Below, piece by piece: positions 43,091-52,440 of a stretch of 64,000 nucleotides of DNA. The notes beneath the pieces are model-generated. The model was not told the origin of the DNA. It saw nothing but the letters and a program-made list of their open reading frames with translations, and searched no databases. The stretch comes from Brevibacillus laterosporus LMG 15441. GTDB taxonomy: Bacteria; Bacillota; Bacilli; Brevibacillales; Brevibacillaceae. Positions within the stretch are counted from its first letter, which is position 1, and each line of letters starts with the position of its first letter. Both the position numbers and the translations under genes were made by a program. The DNA lies in the NCBI RefSeq assembly GCF_000219535.2, contig NZ_CP007806.1:2452501-2516500 (forward strand), written 5' to 3'.

Positions 43091-44329
43091 ATGAATCAGT
43101 TAGATAAAAGGTTAGCAGCACTTTCTCCTGAACAACGGGTTTTATTTGAACAACGCCTCAAACAAAAAGGCATTCAACCCCCGTTTCCTACTAGATTAGC
43201 TAAGCAGGAAGTGAAAAATCGAAACAGCGCTGAAAGTAGCTTTGTGCCGAAGCGAAAAAGAGAAGTGGATAAGATGGAATTTAGTCTCTTCTTTTTCTCA
43301 GGTGATGGTTCTACGCAGGATCAGAATAAGTATGCTTTGCTCTTGGAGAGTACAGCTTATGCTGATCAGCATGGATTTGCAGGTGTTTGGACACCTGAGC
43401 GACATTTTGAGGACTTTGGGGGATTATATCCAAATCCTTCGGTGCTAAATGCTGCTCTAGCTACGATTACAGAACGAATTGAGCTTAGGGCGGGAAGCGT
43501 TGTACTACCATTGCATCACCCAATTCGCTTTGTTGAGGAATGGTCTGTGGTGGACAATCTTTCAAAAGGACGCGTTTCGGTTGCCTTTGCGACGGGCTGG
43601 CATCCTGCTGATTTTGTGATTGCCCCTGTCCAAACCCCCGATTACTACGAGTCCAGAAAAGACGAGATGTTCAACTCTATAGAATTGGTAAAAAGGCTTT
43701 GGGCTGGTGAGCAAATTCCTTTTACAGATGCCAATGGAGCTGTTCACGAAATACGCACTTTACCTAGACCGTTGCAAAATGAACTAAATATCTGGATTGC
43801 GACGAACGGTAGTGCTGATACTTATGAGCGTGCGGCCAAAATCGGGGCTAATATTCTCACAGGAATTACGGCTGGTGATTTAGCGGATTTAGAAGCAAAA
43901 ATTGAGTTGTATCGGAAGACTTTATCCCAAAGTGGATTTTCGCCTGAATCTCGCAAAGTAGCGGTGATGCTTCATACTTGCTTAGGAACAAGTGATGAAG
44001 AGGTCAAGGCGAAGGTAGAAAAGCCGATGAAGGAATATTTAAAAACCTTTATGAAGCAACAGAAGAACATCCTGACAGATTATGCATCCATGGCTGCCTC
44101 TGACTTTGATGTCATTGTTGATCATGCGTTTGAATCTTATTTCCAAGAAAGTGCATTATTTGGAAGCCACGACAAATGTAAAAAGCTGATCGAGACGCTC
44201 GGTGACATTGGTGTAGACGAGGTGGCCTGCTTAATGGACTTTGGCATTGATAATGAGACGATTATGAATAGCATCAGAATGCTGACTGATCTGAAGCAAT
44301 CATGCAATCAAAAGGAGCTGACTTTATGA
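43091..44329 (+). CDS. LLM-class (MupA/Atu3671-type) flavin-dependent monooxygenase
   Basis: A 412-residue protein with AAGGAGAG before the ATG. Residues 1-28 (MNQLDKRLAALSPEQRVLFE, QRLKQKG) look like the N-terminal helix of NRPS proteins and probably dock to the preceding PKS. From about residue 57 comes a bacterial-luciferase-like TIM barrel: MEFSLFFFSGDGSTQDQNKY, GFAGVWTPERHFEDFGGLYP, LRAGSVVLPLHHPIRFVEEW, GWHPADFVIAP and ANILTGITAGDLADL. This subfamily occurs inside or beside hybrid NRPS/PKS lines, using FMNH2 and O2 to oxidise carrier-bound substrates. Between the PKS and the last NRPS it most likely hydroxylates at or near the keto-acyl unit. Its stop overlaps the next start as ATGA. 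Confidence 0.88.
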   Translation: MNQLDKRLAALSPEQRVLFEQRLKQKGIQPPFPTRLAKQEVKNRNSAESSFVPKRKREVDKMEFSLFFFSGDGSTQDQNKYALLLESTAYADQHGFAGVWTPERHFEDFGGLYPNPSVLNAALATITERIELRAGSVVLPLHHPIRFVEEWSVVDNLSKGRVSVAFATGWHPADFVIAPVQTPDYYESRKDEMFNSIELVKRLWAGEQIPFTDANGAVHEIRTLPRPLQNELNIWIATNGSADTYERAAKIGANILTGITAGDLADLEAKIELYRKTLSQSGFSPESRKVAVMLHTCLGTSDEEVKAKVEKPMKEYLKTFMKQQKNILTDYASMAASDFDVIVDHAFESYFQESALFGSHDKCKKLIETLGDIGVDEVACLMDFGIDNETIMNSIRMLTDLKQSCNQKELTL

Positions 44330-47300
44330 AAAGCTTGACGGACCGTATCAATTCACTTTCTGACGAACAACGTGAATTACTAGAAAAGCAATTGAAGAAG
44401 AAAAATGTAGATGTGAACAAAATTGGGATTAATAAAGAAATGATTAATCCTCGTGGGCACACAAAGGCAAGTCCCCTTTCGTATGATCAGGAACGCTTGT
44501 GGTTTTTCAATCGAATGCATCCAGAAAGTCACACCTATAACGTATATGGAGCCGCTAGATTAACAGGCACTGTGCATCATTGGGCTTTAGAGAAGAGCAT
44601 CAATGAGATTGTAAAGCGTCATGAAGCATGGCGTACCGTGTTTGACAGCGTAGATGGACAAGCACGTCAAATTGTCTTGCCAGAACTCCAAGTAACGGTG
44701 CCAGAGGTTGATCTTCGTCTTGTTCCAAATGAAACCCGGAATGAAGAACTACAAAGACAAATGAAAGAAGAGGTCCAGCGGCTTTTTGATTTGAAAAAAG
44801 GTCCGCTCATCCGCTTTAAGCTATTTCACGTAAGTAATACAGAATCAATGTTAGTCATGACTGTACATCACATTGTAATTGACCGTATTACTTTCTCTAT
44901 CTTTTTCAAAGAGCTATCTTTGCACTATCAATCCATACTTACTGGCATCCCTGTACAGTTGCCGGAGCTTGCCATCCAATTTGCAGATTATGCTGAATGG
45001 CAACGAAATTATTTACAGGGTGAGACGAAAGCTAAATTACTAACATTTTGGAAAGAACAGCTAGAAAACTGTGACTATGTCTTGGATATCAGTACAGATT
45101 TTCCGCGTCCACCGGCTATTACCTACCGTGGTGCCAGATGCTTTATTCATACACCGCTCGAAGTATTGAATGGTCTAAAAGCGATCGCCCAAAAGGAAAA
45201 CGCGTCTGCTTTCATGATTATACTAGCCGCTTTTAAATTGCTTTTATATCGATACACAGGTCAATCAGATATTTTGGTCGGTACTCCCCTTGCCAATCGC
45301 AGCCGAGTAGAGCTAGAGGAGGTAATGGGTTATTTCCTAACACTGGGTACACTCCGCACACGAATGTCTAAGGATATGACATTTATTCAATTATTACATA
45401 GTGTAAGGGAAACAGCTCTCGCGGTATACAAGCATCAGGATATGCCGATTGGTTTATTAATTGATGAATTGAAAGTACCTGCGGATATTAGCCGAAGCCC
45501 GTTAGTTCAAGCTATATTTGTGTATGTTGATGTGCCAGAGGAAAAATTACAGTTGCCAGATCTTACCGTAGAATTTGAGATGATTGATGGTGAAACAGCC
45601 AAGTATGATATTACAGTAGGTTTTTCTGAAACGGAAAAAGGGCTAGAAGGATTTTTTGAATATTCACCTGATTTGTTCCGGCAAGACACGATCGAGCGGA
45701 TGGGAGAGCATTGGCATCGCTTGCTTTACGCCATTTTAGAAAATCCACATGCCTCTATAAGTGATTTGGCTATGTTAACGGAGGGAGAAAAACAACAGCT
45801 GCTTATTGACTGGAATAGTAACAAGCAGCCATTCTCTGATCATGCTTGCATCCATGAATTATTTGAAGCCCAAGTAAAGAAAATTCCAGAGCAAATTGCC
45901 CTTACGTATAATGACCAAATCATTACCTATCAGGAATTAAACAATCGTGCGAATCAGGTGGCTCGTTTATTAAGAAAAAGAGGCGTAGAAGGTGAGACGC
46001 TCATTGGTTTGTATATGGAACGTTCGATTGAAATGATTGTGGGAGTCCTTGGCATTTTAAAAGCAGGGGGAGCCTATATTCCAATTGATCCTATCTATCC
46101 AATAGAAAGAGTTCGACATATTCTCCAGGACTCTGGTTTGCATATCGTTCTTACAAGCCAATCTTTACAAGAATTGATGGGCAAGGAAGGAATGCAGTGC
46201 ATTTGTCTGGATAGTGACCAAGAGGCGATTTTAGGTGAAGATACTCAAAATCTTCCGTCACAAGCGAATGCTCACAGTCTTGCTTATATTATCTATACAT
46301 CAGGCTCTACCGGGAATCCAAAAGGGGTCATGATTGAGCATCAAGGCTTATGTAACGTAATCGAAGACACCATTAACAGATTTCAGATTACTTTAGATAG
46401 TAAGCTGGCCCAGTTTTTTTCTATCGGGTTTGATGCGTCCGCTCATGAAATATTTTCCGCTCTATGTGCAGGGGCTACGTTATGCCTGACAAGTCCTGAT
46501 GCTAGAGCGGGAGGAAAGAATTTTGTTGCCTTTTTACATGAAAAGCAGATTACCACTATGTTTATTACGCCTTCTGTTCTAGCAACGCTAACCCCAGATG
46601 AGATGCCAGATTCCTTGCAGACAATAGTAAGTGCAGGCGAGCTTTGCACCGTGGACATGGCTGAATGGAGTAAGGGATCACGTAAACTATATAATGGCTA
46701 TGGTCAAACAGAGACCTCTATCATTAGCATCGTACATTTATGTACAAAGGATAGTCTACCGAGCCAAGTAGGTCGTCCATTTGCCAATATGCAGGCTTAT
46801 ATACTGGATGATTCTCTCAATCCTGTTCCAATCGGGGTAAAAGGGGAGATTTATATTGGTGGCGTCGGGGTAGCCAGAGGATATTTAAATCAGCCTGAAT
46901 TAACAGCGGCCACATTTATACACCATCAATTTACGCCAGATCAGTCCGTCCGTTTATATCGAACAGGTGATCTTGGACGCTTTTTGGTGGATGGCACAAT
47001 AGAATATCTTGGACGCCGGGACAATCAGATCAAAATCAGGGGATATCGAATTGAACTCGATGAAATCGGAAATGCCTTAGTTCAACATCCTAGTGTAATT
47101 CAAGCTAAGGTAAGTGTTCATCGCGACAAAAACAATAATGATTCCCTAGTCTCTTATGTCGTGATAGAAGAAGGGCAAGACATAAGCTCAGCGGAACTAC
47201 GCACCTATTTGCAGCAAAAGCTACCTGAATATATGGTGCCTCTCTATTATGTTTTTGTCGATTCTCTCCCAAAAACTACGAATGGCAAATTCAATCGGGA

Positions 47301-48270
47301 GCTTTTGTCAGCTCCTGAGGAGAGCTTCTCGCAACAGATGATTGAATATGTGCCTCCAAAGAATGAATGGGAAAGTAAGTTGGCAAAAATTTGGGGACAA
47401 GTGCTTAATATTGAGCGAGTCAGCGTTGTAGGGAACTTTTTTGATCTAGGTGGTCATTCCTTGAAGACGGCGGAATTGGTTGACAAAATCAAAGAGACAT
47501 TCCAAGTTGAACTTTTGCTTCGAAATGTATTTGAATACCCAACAGTACGGCAAATGGCTCATTTGCTTGAAAAGGGGAACGTGCAGAAGAGACCATTTAT
47601 CTCCTTCCGTGATCAAGCAGAGCATGGGAAGGAAGTCATTTGCTTCCCACCGATGACAGGGCAGGGGGTACTTTATAAAGCGCTACATCAAAAATTATCA
47701 GGTTGTACGCTACATGCCTTTGATTTTATTAGAGGGGAAGATCGGATTGAGAAGTATATACAGCATATAAAGGTAGCTCAATCAGAAGGGCCGTATGTGG
47801 TATTAGGATATTCAGCCGGAGGTAATCTCGCTTTTGAAGTCACCAAGAAATTAGAAGAATGCGGGTTAGCAGTAAGCGATTTGATCATAATAGATTCACC
47901 TCTACGAGTAGAGGCTGTGGAATTGGATGGCGAAAAAATTCAAACGGAAGCACAGAAGCTAGTAAACCTAATGGCAGAGCATTTAGGTGAAAGTATTCGT
48001 ACAGTGGCAGATCAAAACATCGATGTGATTAAGGAGTATTATGACTATACCAATAAAATGATCAATAAAGGCGTACTGAATGCAAATATTCATATCATCA
48101 CTTCCAATGAGACAACTAAGGATGATATTCAATCCTGGGAAAGGTCCACTCTTCATCAGGTATATGTGTATAAAGGAGCGGGTGAACATATGAATATGCT
48201 TATTGACCCGAATAACCTGGCCGAAAATGCACGAATTATAGACTCAATTCTAAAAGGCACGAATAAATAA
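44326..48270 (+). CDS. Terminal nonribosomal peptide synthetase, C-A-T-TE
   Basis: ATG 44326, with AAAGGAG eight bases upstream and ATGA coupling, gives 1314 residues; an ATG 24 bases earlier lacks a site. An N-terminal helix (LTDRINSLSDEQRELLEKQL) precedes a C domain (60-490) whose motif reads HHIVIDR (about 181): both His and the Asp are kept, but the usual Gly is Arg. The A domain (510-1000) has YTSGSTGNPKGVMIE and NGYGQTETS, where GPTE is GQTE. I read its code as about D-A-H-F-V-A-G-I-I-K, a hydrophobic pocket that I cannot assign. T: DLGGHSLKTAEL (Ser near 1044). TE (1080-1310): GYSAGGNLAFE with catalytic Ser near 1163, and GAGEHMNML. The TE ends the line by hydrolysis or cyclisation. 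Confidence 0.92.
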   Translation: MKSLTDRINSLSDEQRELLEKQLKKKNVDVNKIGINKEMINPRGHTKASPLSYDQERLWFFNRMHPESHTYNVYGAARLTGTVHHWALEKSINEIVKRHEAWRTVFDSVDGQARQIVLPELQVTVPEVDLRLVPNETRNEELQRQMKEEVQRLFDLKKGPLIRFKLFHVSNTESMLVMTVHHIVIDRITFSIFFKELSLHYQSILTGIPVQLPELAIQFADYAEWQRNYLQGETKAKLLTFWKEQLENCDYVLDISTDFPRPPAITYRGARCFIHTPLEVLNGLKAIAQKENASAFMIILAAFKLLLYRYTGQSDILVGTPLANRSRVELEEVMGYFLTLGTLRTRMSKDMTFIQLLHSVRETALAVYKHQDMPIGLLIDELKVPADISRSPLVQAIFVYVDVPEEKLQLPDLTVEFEMIDGETAKYDITVGFSETEKGLEGFFEYSPDLFRQDTIERMGEHWHRLLYAILENPHASISDLAMLTEGEKQQLLIDWNSNKQPFSDHACIHELFEAQVKKIPEQIALTYNDQIITYQELNNRANQVARLLRKRGVEGETLIGLYMERSIEMIVGVLGILKAGGAYIPIDPIYPIERVRHILQDSGLHIVLTSQSLQELMGKEGMQCICLDSDQEAILGEDTQNLPSQANAHSLAYIIYTSGSTGNPKGVMIEHQGLCNVIEDTINRFQITLDSKLAQFFSIGFDASAHEIFSALCAGATLCLTSPDARAGGKNFVAFLHEKQITTMFITPSVLATLTPDEMPDSLQTIVSAGELCTVDMAEWSKGSRKLYNGYGQTETSIISIVHLCTKDSLPSQVGRPFANMQAYILDDSLNPVPIGVKGEIYIGGVGVARGYLNQPELTAATFIHHQFTPDQSVRLYRTGDLGRFLVDGTIEYLGRRDNQIKIRGYRIELDEIGNALVQHPSVIQAKVSVHRDKNNNDSLVSYVVIEEGQDISSAELRTYLQQKLPEYMVPLYYVFVDSLPKTTNGKFNRELLSAPEESFSQQMIEYVPPKNEWESKLAKIWGQVLNIERVSVVGNFFDLGGHSLKTAELVDKIKETFQVELLLRNVFEYPTVRQMAHLLEKGNVQKRPFISFRDQAEHGKEVICFPPMTGQGVLYKALHQKLSGCTLHAFDFIRGEDRIEKYIQHIKVAQSEGPYVVLGYSAGGNLAFEVTKKLEECGLAVSDLIIIDSPLRVEAVELDGEKIQTEAQKLVNLMAEHLGESIRTVADQNIDVIKEYYDYTNKMINKGVLNANIHIITSNETTKDDIQSWERSTLHQVYVYKGAGEHMNMLIDPNNLAENARIIDSILKGTNK

Positions 48271-48368
48271 ATGATGGGAGATTACAGAAAGCGGGACTTA
48301 CAATCGAACAGTGTATTCGTTTGGCCCAACAAGCATTTACCTGTATGTATTAAAAGCCTAAGATTATA

Positions 48369-48423
48369 GACAAAAAATCTTTCCTGACTAGCTAATGATG
48401 CTAAAAGGAAAGATTTTTTTGTC
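48369..48423 (+). terminator. Terminator of the NRPS/PKS operon
   Basis: GACAAAAAATCTTTCC pairs with GGAAAGATTTTTTTGTC (one bulged T) around a 22-base loop. It lies about 100 bases after the TE stop and separates the operon from the heme O synthase gene. Confidence 0.65.
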
Positions 48424-48491
48424 AAAGAGACTATTTGATTATTTTCGTGCCGATTCCAAGTGGCGTAATCATGAACAAAGGAGAGGGTCTG

Positions 48492-48520
48492 TTGTAATTA
48501 CTATTACTTTTATGTATGAT
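48492..48520 (+). promoter_or_regulatory. Sigma-A-type promoter candidate for the ctaB-like gene
   Basis: TTGTAA (48492-48497) and TATGAT (48515-48520) are 17 bases apart, about 100 bases before the start codon. The gene therefore probably has its own transcript. Confidence 0.5.
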
Positions 48521-48616
48521 ATTGTAATTGGTACGAATTTAGTGAAATTTTCTGTTATTCAAAAATATTCTTAGGTGTACATGTGACACCTTGTCTTATT
48601 TCAGGAGGTTTACTTC

Positions 48617-49468
48617 GTGTTTAAGGATATGATTGCATTGACGAAACCACGGCTCCTTCTGCTTAATGTATTTGCAGTTGTAGCTGGTTTCTGGGTAGCT
48701 TCCAAATGGAGTGTAGACTGGCTAGAGCTGACTTGGGTGCTAATAGGTACTACGCTAATCATTGCATCAGCCTGCGTGACTAATAATTACTGGGATCGCG
48801 AGCTTGATCAAAAGATGGAACGTACGAAAAACCGAGTGATGGCTACTGATCGCATTACGCCTGGTTTTGCTCTTGGTTATGGAATATTGCTCGGCATTCT
48901 GGGAACAGGCTTGTTATTTACCTTTGTTAACGCTGTTGCCGGCTGGCTTGCGCTTCTTGGCTGGTTTGTCTACATTGTGATTTATACGATTTGGTTAAAG
49001 CGAAGTTCGACCTGGAGTACATCAATTGGTGGCATTTCCGGAGCCATGCCGCCTGTAATCGGCTATTGTGCAGTAACGAATCAGGTTGATATAGGAGCGT
49101 GGCTCTTGTTTGCTCTTTTGTTCTTCTGGCAGCCTGCTCACTTTTGGTCACTTGGCATTCGGAGAGTAGAGGAATACCGAGCAGCAGGATTTCCGCTACT
49201 ACCGGTTGTAAAGGGAATAAAACGTACGAAGTTGCAAATGATTCCCTATGTAGTATTGGTGATACCGGCTACCATACTCATGTTTTATTATGGCTATGTC
49301 GGTGTTATTTTTCTGACTGTTTCTGTTTTCGGAGGAGTGATTTGGCTAATTCACACCCTACAGGGGCTCTATGTAAAAGATGATGAAAGCTGGGCGAAAA
49401 CGAATTTTTTTATTTCGATTAATTATTTATCGATCGTCTTTATTCTTATGATTGTCAACACGACATAG
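48617..49468 (+). CDS. ctaB: Protoheme IX farnesyltransferase (heme O synthase) homologue
   Basis: GTG 48617 after AGGAGG starts 283 residues with nine hydrophobic segments. The UbiA motif VTNNYWDRELDQKMERTKNR (about 54-73) and the heme-O-synthase hallmarks GGISGAMPPVIGY and FFWQPAHFWSLGIRRVEEY are present. It adds a farnesyl tail to heme B in the membrane to supply a-, b(o)- or similar oxidases. Bacillales normally have ctaB with cytochrome oxidase genes; here it stands alone after an NRPS/PKS operon, so it is probably a second copy. Whether it protects against the operon's product is speculation. Confidence 0.88.
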   Translation: MFKDMIALTKPRLLLLNVFAVVAGFWVASKWSVDWLELTWVLIGTTLIIASACVTNNYWDRELDQKMERTKNRVMATDRITPGFALGYGILLGILGTGLLFTFVNAVAGWLALLGWFVYIVIYTIWLKRSSTWSTSIGGISGAMPPVIGYCAVTNQVDIGAWLLFALLFFWQPAHFWSLGIRRVEEYRAAGFPLLPVVKGIKRTKLQMIPYVVLVIPATILMFYYGYVGVIFLTVSVFGGVIWLIHTLQGLYVKDDESWAKTNFFISINYLSIVFILMIVNTT

Positions 49469-49532
49469 TAGTATTGGCTTTTCTAATGGCTGTCTTACAG
49501 AGGAACATAATGAATCGGGTTGATGAAGAAAG

Positions 49533-49570
49533 AAGAGGCTCATACTTATAGCGTATGAGCCTCTTTTATT
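49533..49570 (+). terminator. Terminator after the ctaB-like gene
   Basis: AAGAGGCTCATAC pairs perfectly with GTATGAGCCTCTT around TTATAGC, followed by TTATT. Confidence 0.75.
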
Positions 49571-49620
49571 ATTGAAACGATTACACGCGGGGAGTGGGCA
49601 AATGTTGATTGCTATCAAGC

Positions 49621-50707
49621 CTATTTTTCAGTAACGATAGCCTGAACAGTGTAAGTTTCTTCATCGATTGGTGTTAAAGCAGAAAAGTCCTTGTGAGCAG
49701 CATCTAAGCTAGAAACATCTCTCTTGCTTCTGCCACCTTTTCTGTTATTCTGAAGCTGTTCATATTCCTCAAGGGAGTACGTTTTCTTTTTAATGATAAA
49801 TCTATCGCTATAAACAGATGAATCGGTTAAGATTTTACCATTTAGAATGACTTTTTTATTCTTTTCATCTAGAGTCACTGGATCGTCAGCCTTAAGTAAA
49901 TCATTATTAGCTAATTCATCATATAAGTTAAATTTTTGTGTTCTTTCCTTTTCCGGCTTAATATCGCCAGTCTCGATTAGGTCAGTCAGAATGCCAATAC
50001 ATAGTGGATCAGGAATAAATTTATGGGCAGGAATAAAGTAGTACTTTTTCTCATATTCCCCAGATAACACGGCGTTTACATCTGTATACGCTTTCGCTTT
50101 ATTCTCTTCTAAACTATATTCTAATACGACTACGGATTTCGCCGGAGCTGTAATTGTTTGCGAGGGTACTTAATCGTTTTGGAGGTAACGGTTGTATTAC
50201 CTTCCTGATTTGTTCTATTGTACTCAGTGTTCAGCGTAACGTCTCCCTTGGTAAAGCCTAGGTCGAAGCTGCCTTTACGCTTGCTCCTGCTTTAAAGCCT
50301 TGTGTTATCGTTTTAGAGTGAGTATCGGATACATTTTCTACTAATTCTCTAGTTGGAAACGCTTGAGGCTCAGGGTCTTCATTTATAAACACATTCGCTG
50401 TCTTAAAGTTCGTTTTTTTCTTTAAGGAATCGGCAATGACTTCTTGTTCACCGAAGACTACATCTGCTTGTAAGGTATCTAAATTTAGTACCGTTCTAGT
50501 AGAAGTGCTTAGATCGGGAAGAGCCATATCATTTTTTGTATGCGTAAAAAGCAATGATTCTAAATCAAATACTTTGGAATCTATCTGATCTTGCAATACA
50601 TAATTTTTTACGTGATCGGAGGCTAGGGCACTAACGGGGATGCCTGCTTCTAGTCCTGTTACTACGAGAGTCAATATGGCGGCGGTAGCGATAAGTTTTT
50701 TCTTCAT
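49621..50707 (-). pseudogene. Frameshifted ETX/MTX2-type (aerolysin-fold) pore-forming toxin gene
   Basis: The 5' frame (50707 to 50258) has a signal peptide (MKKKLIATAAILTLVVTGLE AGIPVSALA), then FINEDPEPQAFPTRELVENV and THSKTITQGFKAGASVKAAS, typical of ETX/MTX2 toxins. A frameshift follows, and the next frame reads GFTKGDVTLNTEYNRTNQEG NTTVTSKTIKYP, the Ser/Thr-rich membrane-insertion region. A second shift leads to TITAPAKSVVVLEYSLEENK, AKAYTDVNAVLSGEYEKKYY and the C-terminal frame ending at 49621. Two single-base changes would restore about 360 residues. The family includes insecticidal Mtx2/Mtx3 and epsilon-toxin. The C-terminal part is longer than usual. A sequencing error cannot be excluded, but two nearby shifts favour a pseudogene. 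Confidence 0.75.
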
Positions 50708-50889
50708 AATAAAACCTCCCTAGATGCTCCTGTTGGGGATCAGTAATTTTTTAAATCCTCCTTTAATTGAGAACTTTTTCTTACAGTTAAATCGTATCAA
50801 AACTACACTAATCTTCACTATAGCAAAAACTATTTTTGACAAATGTTGTTTTCTATAAGAAATGATACAAAAATGAACATTGTAAAAAA

Positions 50890-50949
50890 CCCCCCTCGGA
50901 TAACTTGTTAGCTTCTCAACTGAAGAAGCATACGAGCTGTCTAGGGGGG
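50890..50949 (-). terminator. Terminator after the Mga-type regulator
   Basis: CCCCCCT (50890-50896) pairs with AGGGGGG (50943-50949), with a further dyad (GAAGCTAACA-like) in the loop. On the minus strand TTTTTTACA follows the G-run. It lies between the regulator and the toxin, so they are not co-transcribed past it. Confidence 0.6.
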
Positions 50950-50976
50950 CGTTTGCGGTTTCAGGCAGACAGGATG

Positions 50977-52440
50977 TTAGTCGTCTATAAAATCCCGTAT
51001 GTTTTCAATATCACTTTGCGAAATAATAGGGTTGATACAAATTGTTGATATCCCTTCGATTTCCAGAGGTGTCGTCGTTATAATCAAATCGATACCCATT
51101 GATAGTAATTCATCTTTCGTAAAGTCATTCATATCTTTTTGCACACAGTGAAGCTTTCCGCCAAAACGCTGGATTAGAGCGGCTCTTATGTAAGCCTTCC
51201 AGCTTTCACCTTCTGCAATCACAAGCATTGCCTTTTTGTGAGCAGTTGCAGCCAGCATGTTAGAGGCCTCGATCCGCAAAGTAACCTTCGCAATTTCTTC
51301 CTCATAAGCATTACTAGCCAACCCGTATTTTTGGACAAAGGTATCAAAGGCGATTTTCACCTGTTCATACGTATTAGCATACTTTTCTTTAATATACTTT
51401 GTGGTTATTTTTTCTGGTCTTTTGATCATGGACAAGCGCTGGAAACGATAAGGAATTCTTCTTAAATAATTGCAGATGTCAAAAATGAACTCTTCATTTT
51501 CAGTTAAGCGTTGCCCGGTTTCTTGTTCTAGCATGCTAATAAATTCTTTCGCGTATTGATAGATGGCTATCTTTCCTTCTTTAAAATAGTGGAGGAACGT
51601 TTGTTTTGCAAGATTAATATCCTTAAAAGTGTACCGAGAAGCATTAATAGCAATGGTGATCAGCACGATATCATCAATTGTTAAAGAAATATTGAGTTCA
51701 TCGCGTACTTTTTCACTTATTACTGACATCTTTTGATAAATACTTGTATGTACATAAGTATCTATTTTACAAGGCTCTAACTCTACTACATACCCTTGTT
51801 GCTTACGTTTAAAGAAAATAGTTAGAAAAAAAGATAATTTTCGTCTGGAACTCTGATGAAAATTTATACCAGCTAGCTCTTCAAAACGATGAATATAACG
51901 AAGAATAGCTTCTTGATTGATCTCAGTAAATGGCCATTCATGATCTGAATAGGCTTGCAGGTATAGATCATAAAACATCAAGATGATCTGTGATTCATTA
52001 CCCACAATCCTCAAAGGCTTCTTTTCTAAATGCAAACCGTATAGCTGGATATGCTTCTGGATTTTTTTTAGATGGGTGTAGACAGAGCGGGGTTGCAAAA
52101 ATAATTTCTCAGTCAAGTGACATACTGTCTTTACATCACCTTGCAGCAGCTCGTCAAATATTTCGAATGCCACCGATCGTCTGTATAACAAACAGAACAA
52201 TTCATTATTAGAAGAGCTTGAGGGTTTTATTAATTGAATCCCTCTCCCTTTTTGACAAGTAAGCTCCCAGGATGGGGGTAAGACTTCATTTATAAATGAA
52301 ATGTCTTTTCGAATGGTTTGATTTGAACCTCCTAATTTTTGCACCAGCTCCGAGATGGTAAACCATCTATTTTCACTTGTTATTAGCTTAGCAAGCTGAA
52401 TACAGCGAAGAATTCCTTTTTCTAAATATAATGTTAGCAT
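50977..52440 (-). CDS. Mga/AtxA-type (BglG-like) transcriptional regulator
   Basis: The 487-residue protein has an N-terminal HTH_Mga/HTH_11 pair (WFTISELVQKLGGSNQTIRK and GDVKTVCHLTEKLFLQPRSV), Mga-type helical PRD-like regions (LAGINFHQSSRRKLSFFLTI and VRDELNISLTIDDIVLITIA), and a C-terminal EIIB-like fold (KAMLVIAEGESWKAYIRAAL, DLIITTTPLEIEGISTICIN). Such proteins control virulence genes in Gram-positives (Mga, AtxA), partly by PTS phosphorylation. It sits directly upstream of the toxin gene on the same strand, so control of the toxin is plausible. AGGAGG lies 14 bases before ATG 52440. Confidence 0.82.
   Translation of the reverse strand: MLTLYLEKGILRCIQLAKLITSENRWFTISELVQKLGGSNQTIRKDISFINEVLPPSWELTCQKGRGIQLIKPSSSSNNELFCLLYRRSVAFEIFDELLQGDVKTVCHLTEKLFLQPRSVYTHLKKIQKHIQLYGLHLEKKPLRIVGNESQIILMFYDLYLQAYSDHEWPFTEINQEAILRYIHRFEELAGINFHQSSRRKLSFFLTIFFKRKQQGYVVELEPCKIDTYVHTSIYQKMSVISEKVRDELNISLTIDDIVLITIAINASRYTFKDINLAKQTFLHYFKEGKIAIYQYAKEFISMLEQETGQRLTENEEFIFDICNYLRRIPYRFQRLSMIKRPEKITTKYIKEKYANTYEQVKIAFDTFVQKYGLASNAYEEEIAKVTLRIEASNMLAATAHKKAMLVIAEGESWKAYIRAALIQRFGGKLHCVQKDMNDFTKDELLSMGIDLIITTTPLEIEGISTICINPIISQSDIENIRDFIDD

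Larger units (their letters stand above)
48271..48616. other. Spacer between NRPS operon and ctaB-like gene
   Basis: It holds the operon terminator and a promoter candidate. The first bases after the TE stop read in one frame as RWEITESGTYNRTVYSFGPT, which I take as chance. No gene is supported. Confidence 0.5.

Noticed and set aside
35111-48270. Edeine-type cluster, considered because of the likely Brevibacillus host
   Set aside because: No tyrosine aminomutase, no spermidine-related or N-acetyltransferase gene, and far fewer modules than needed.
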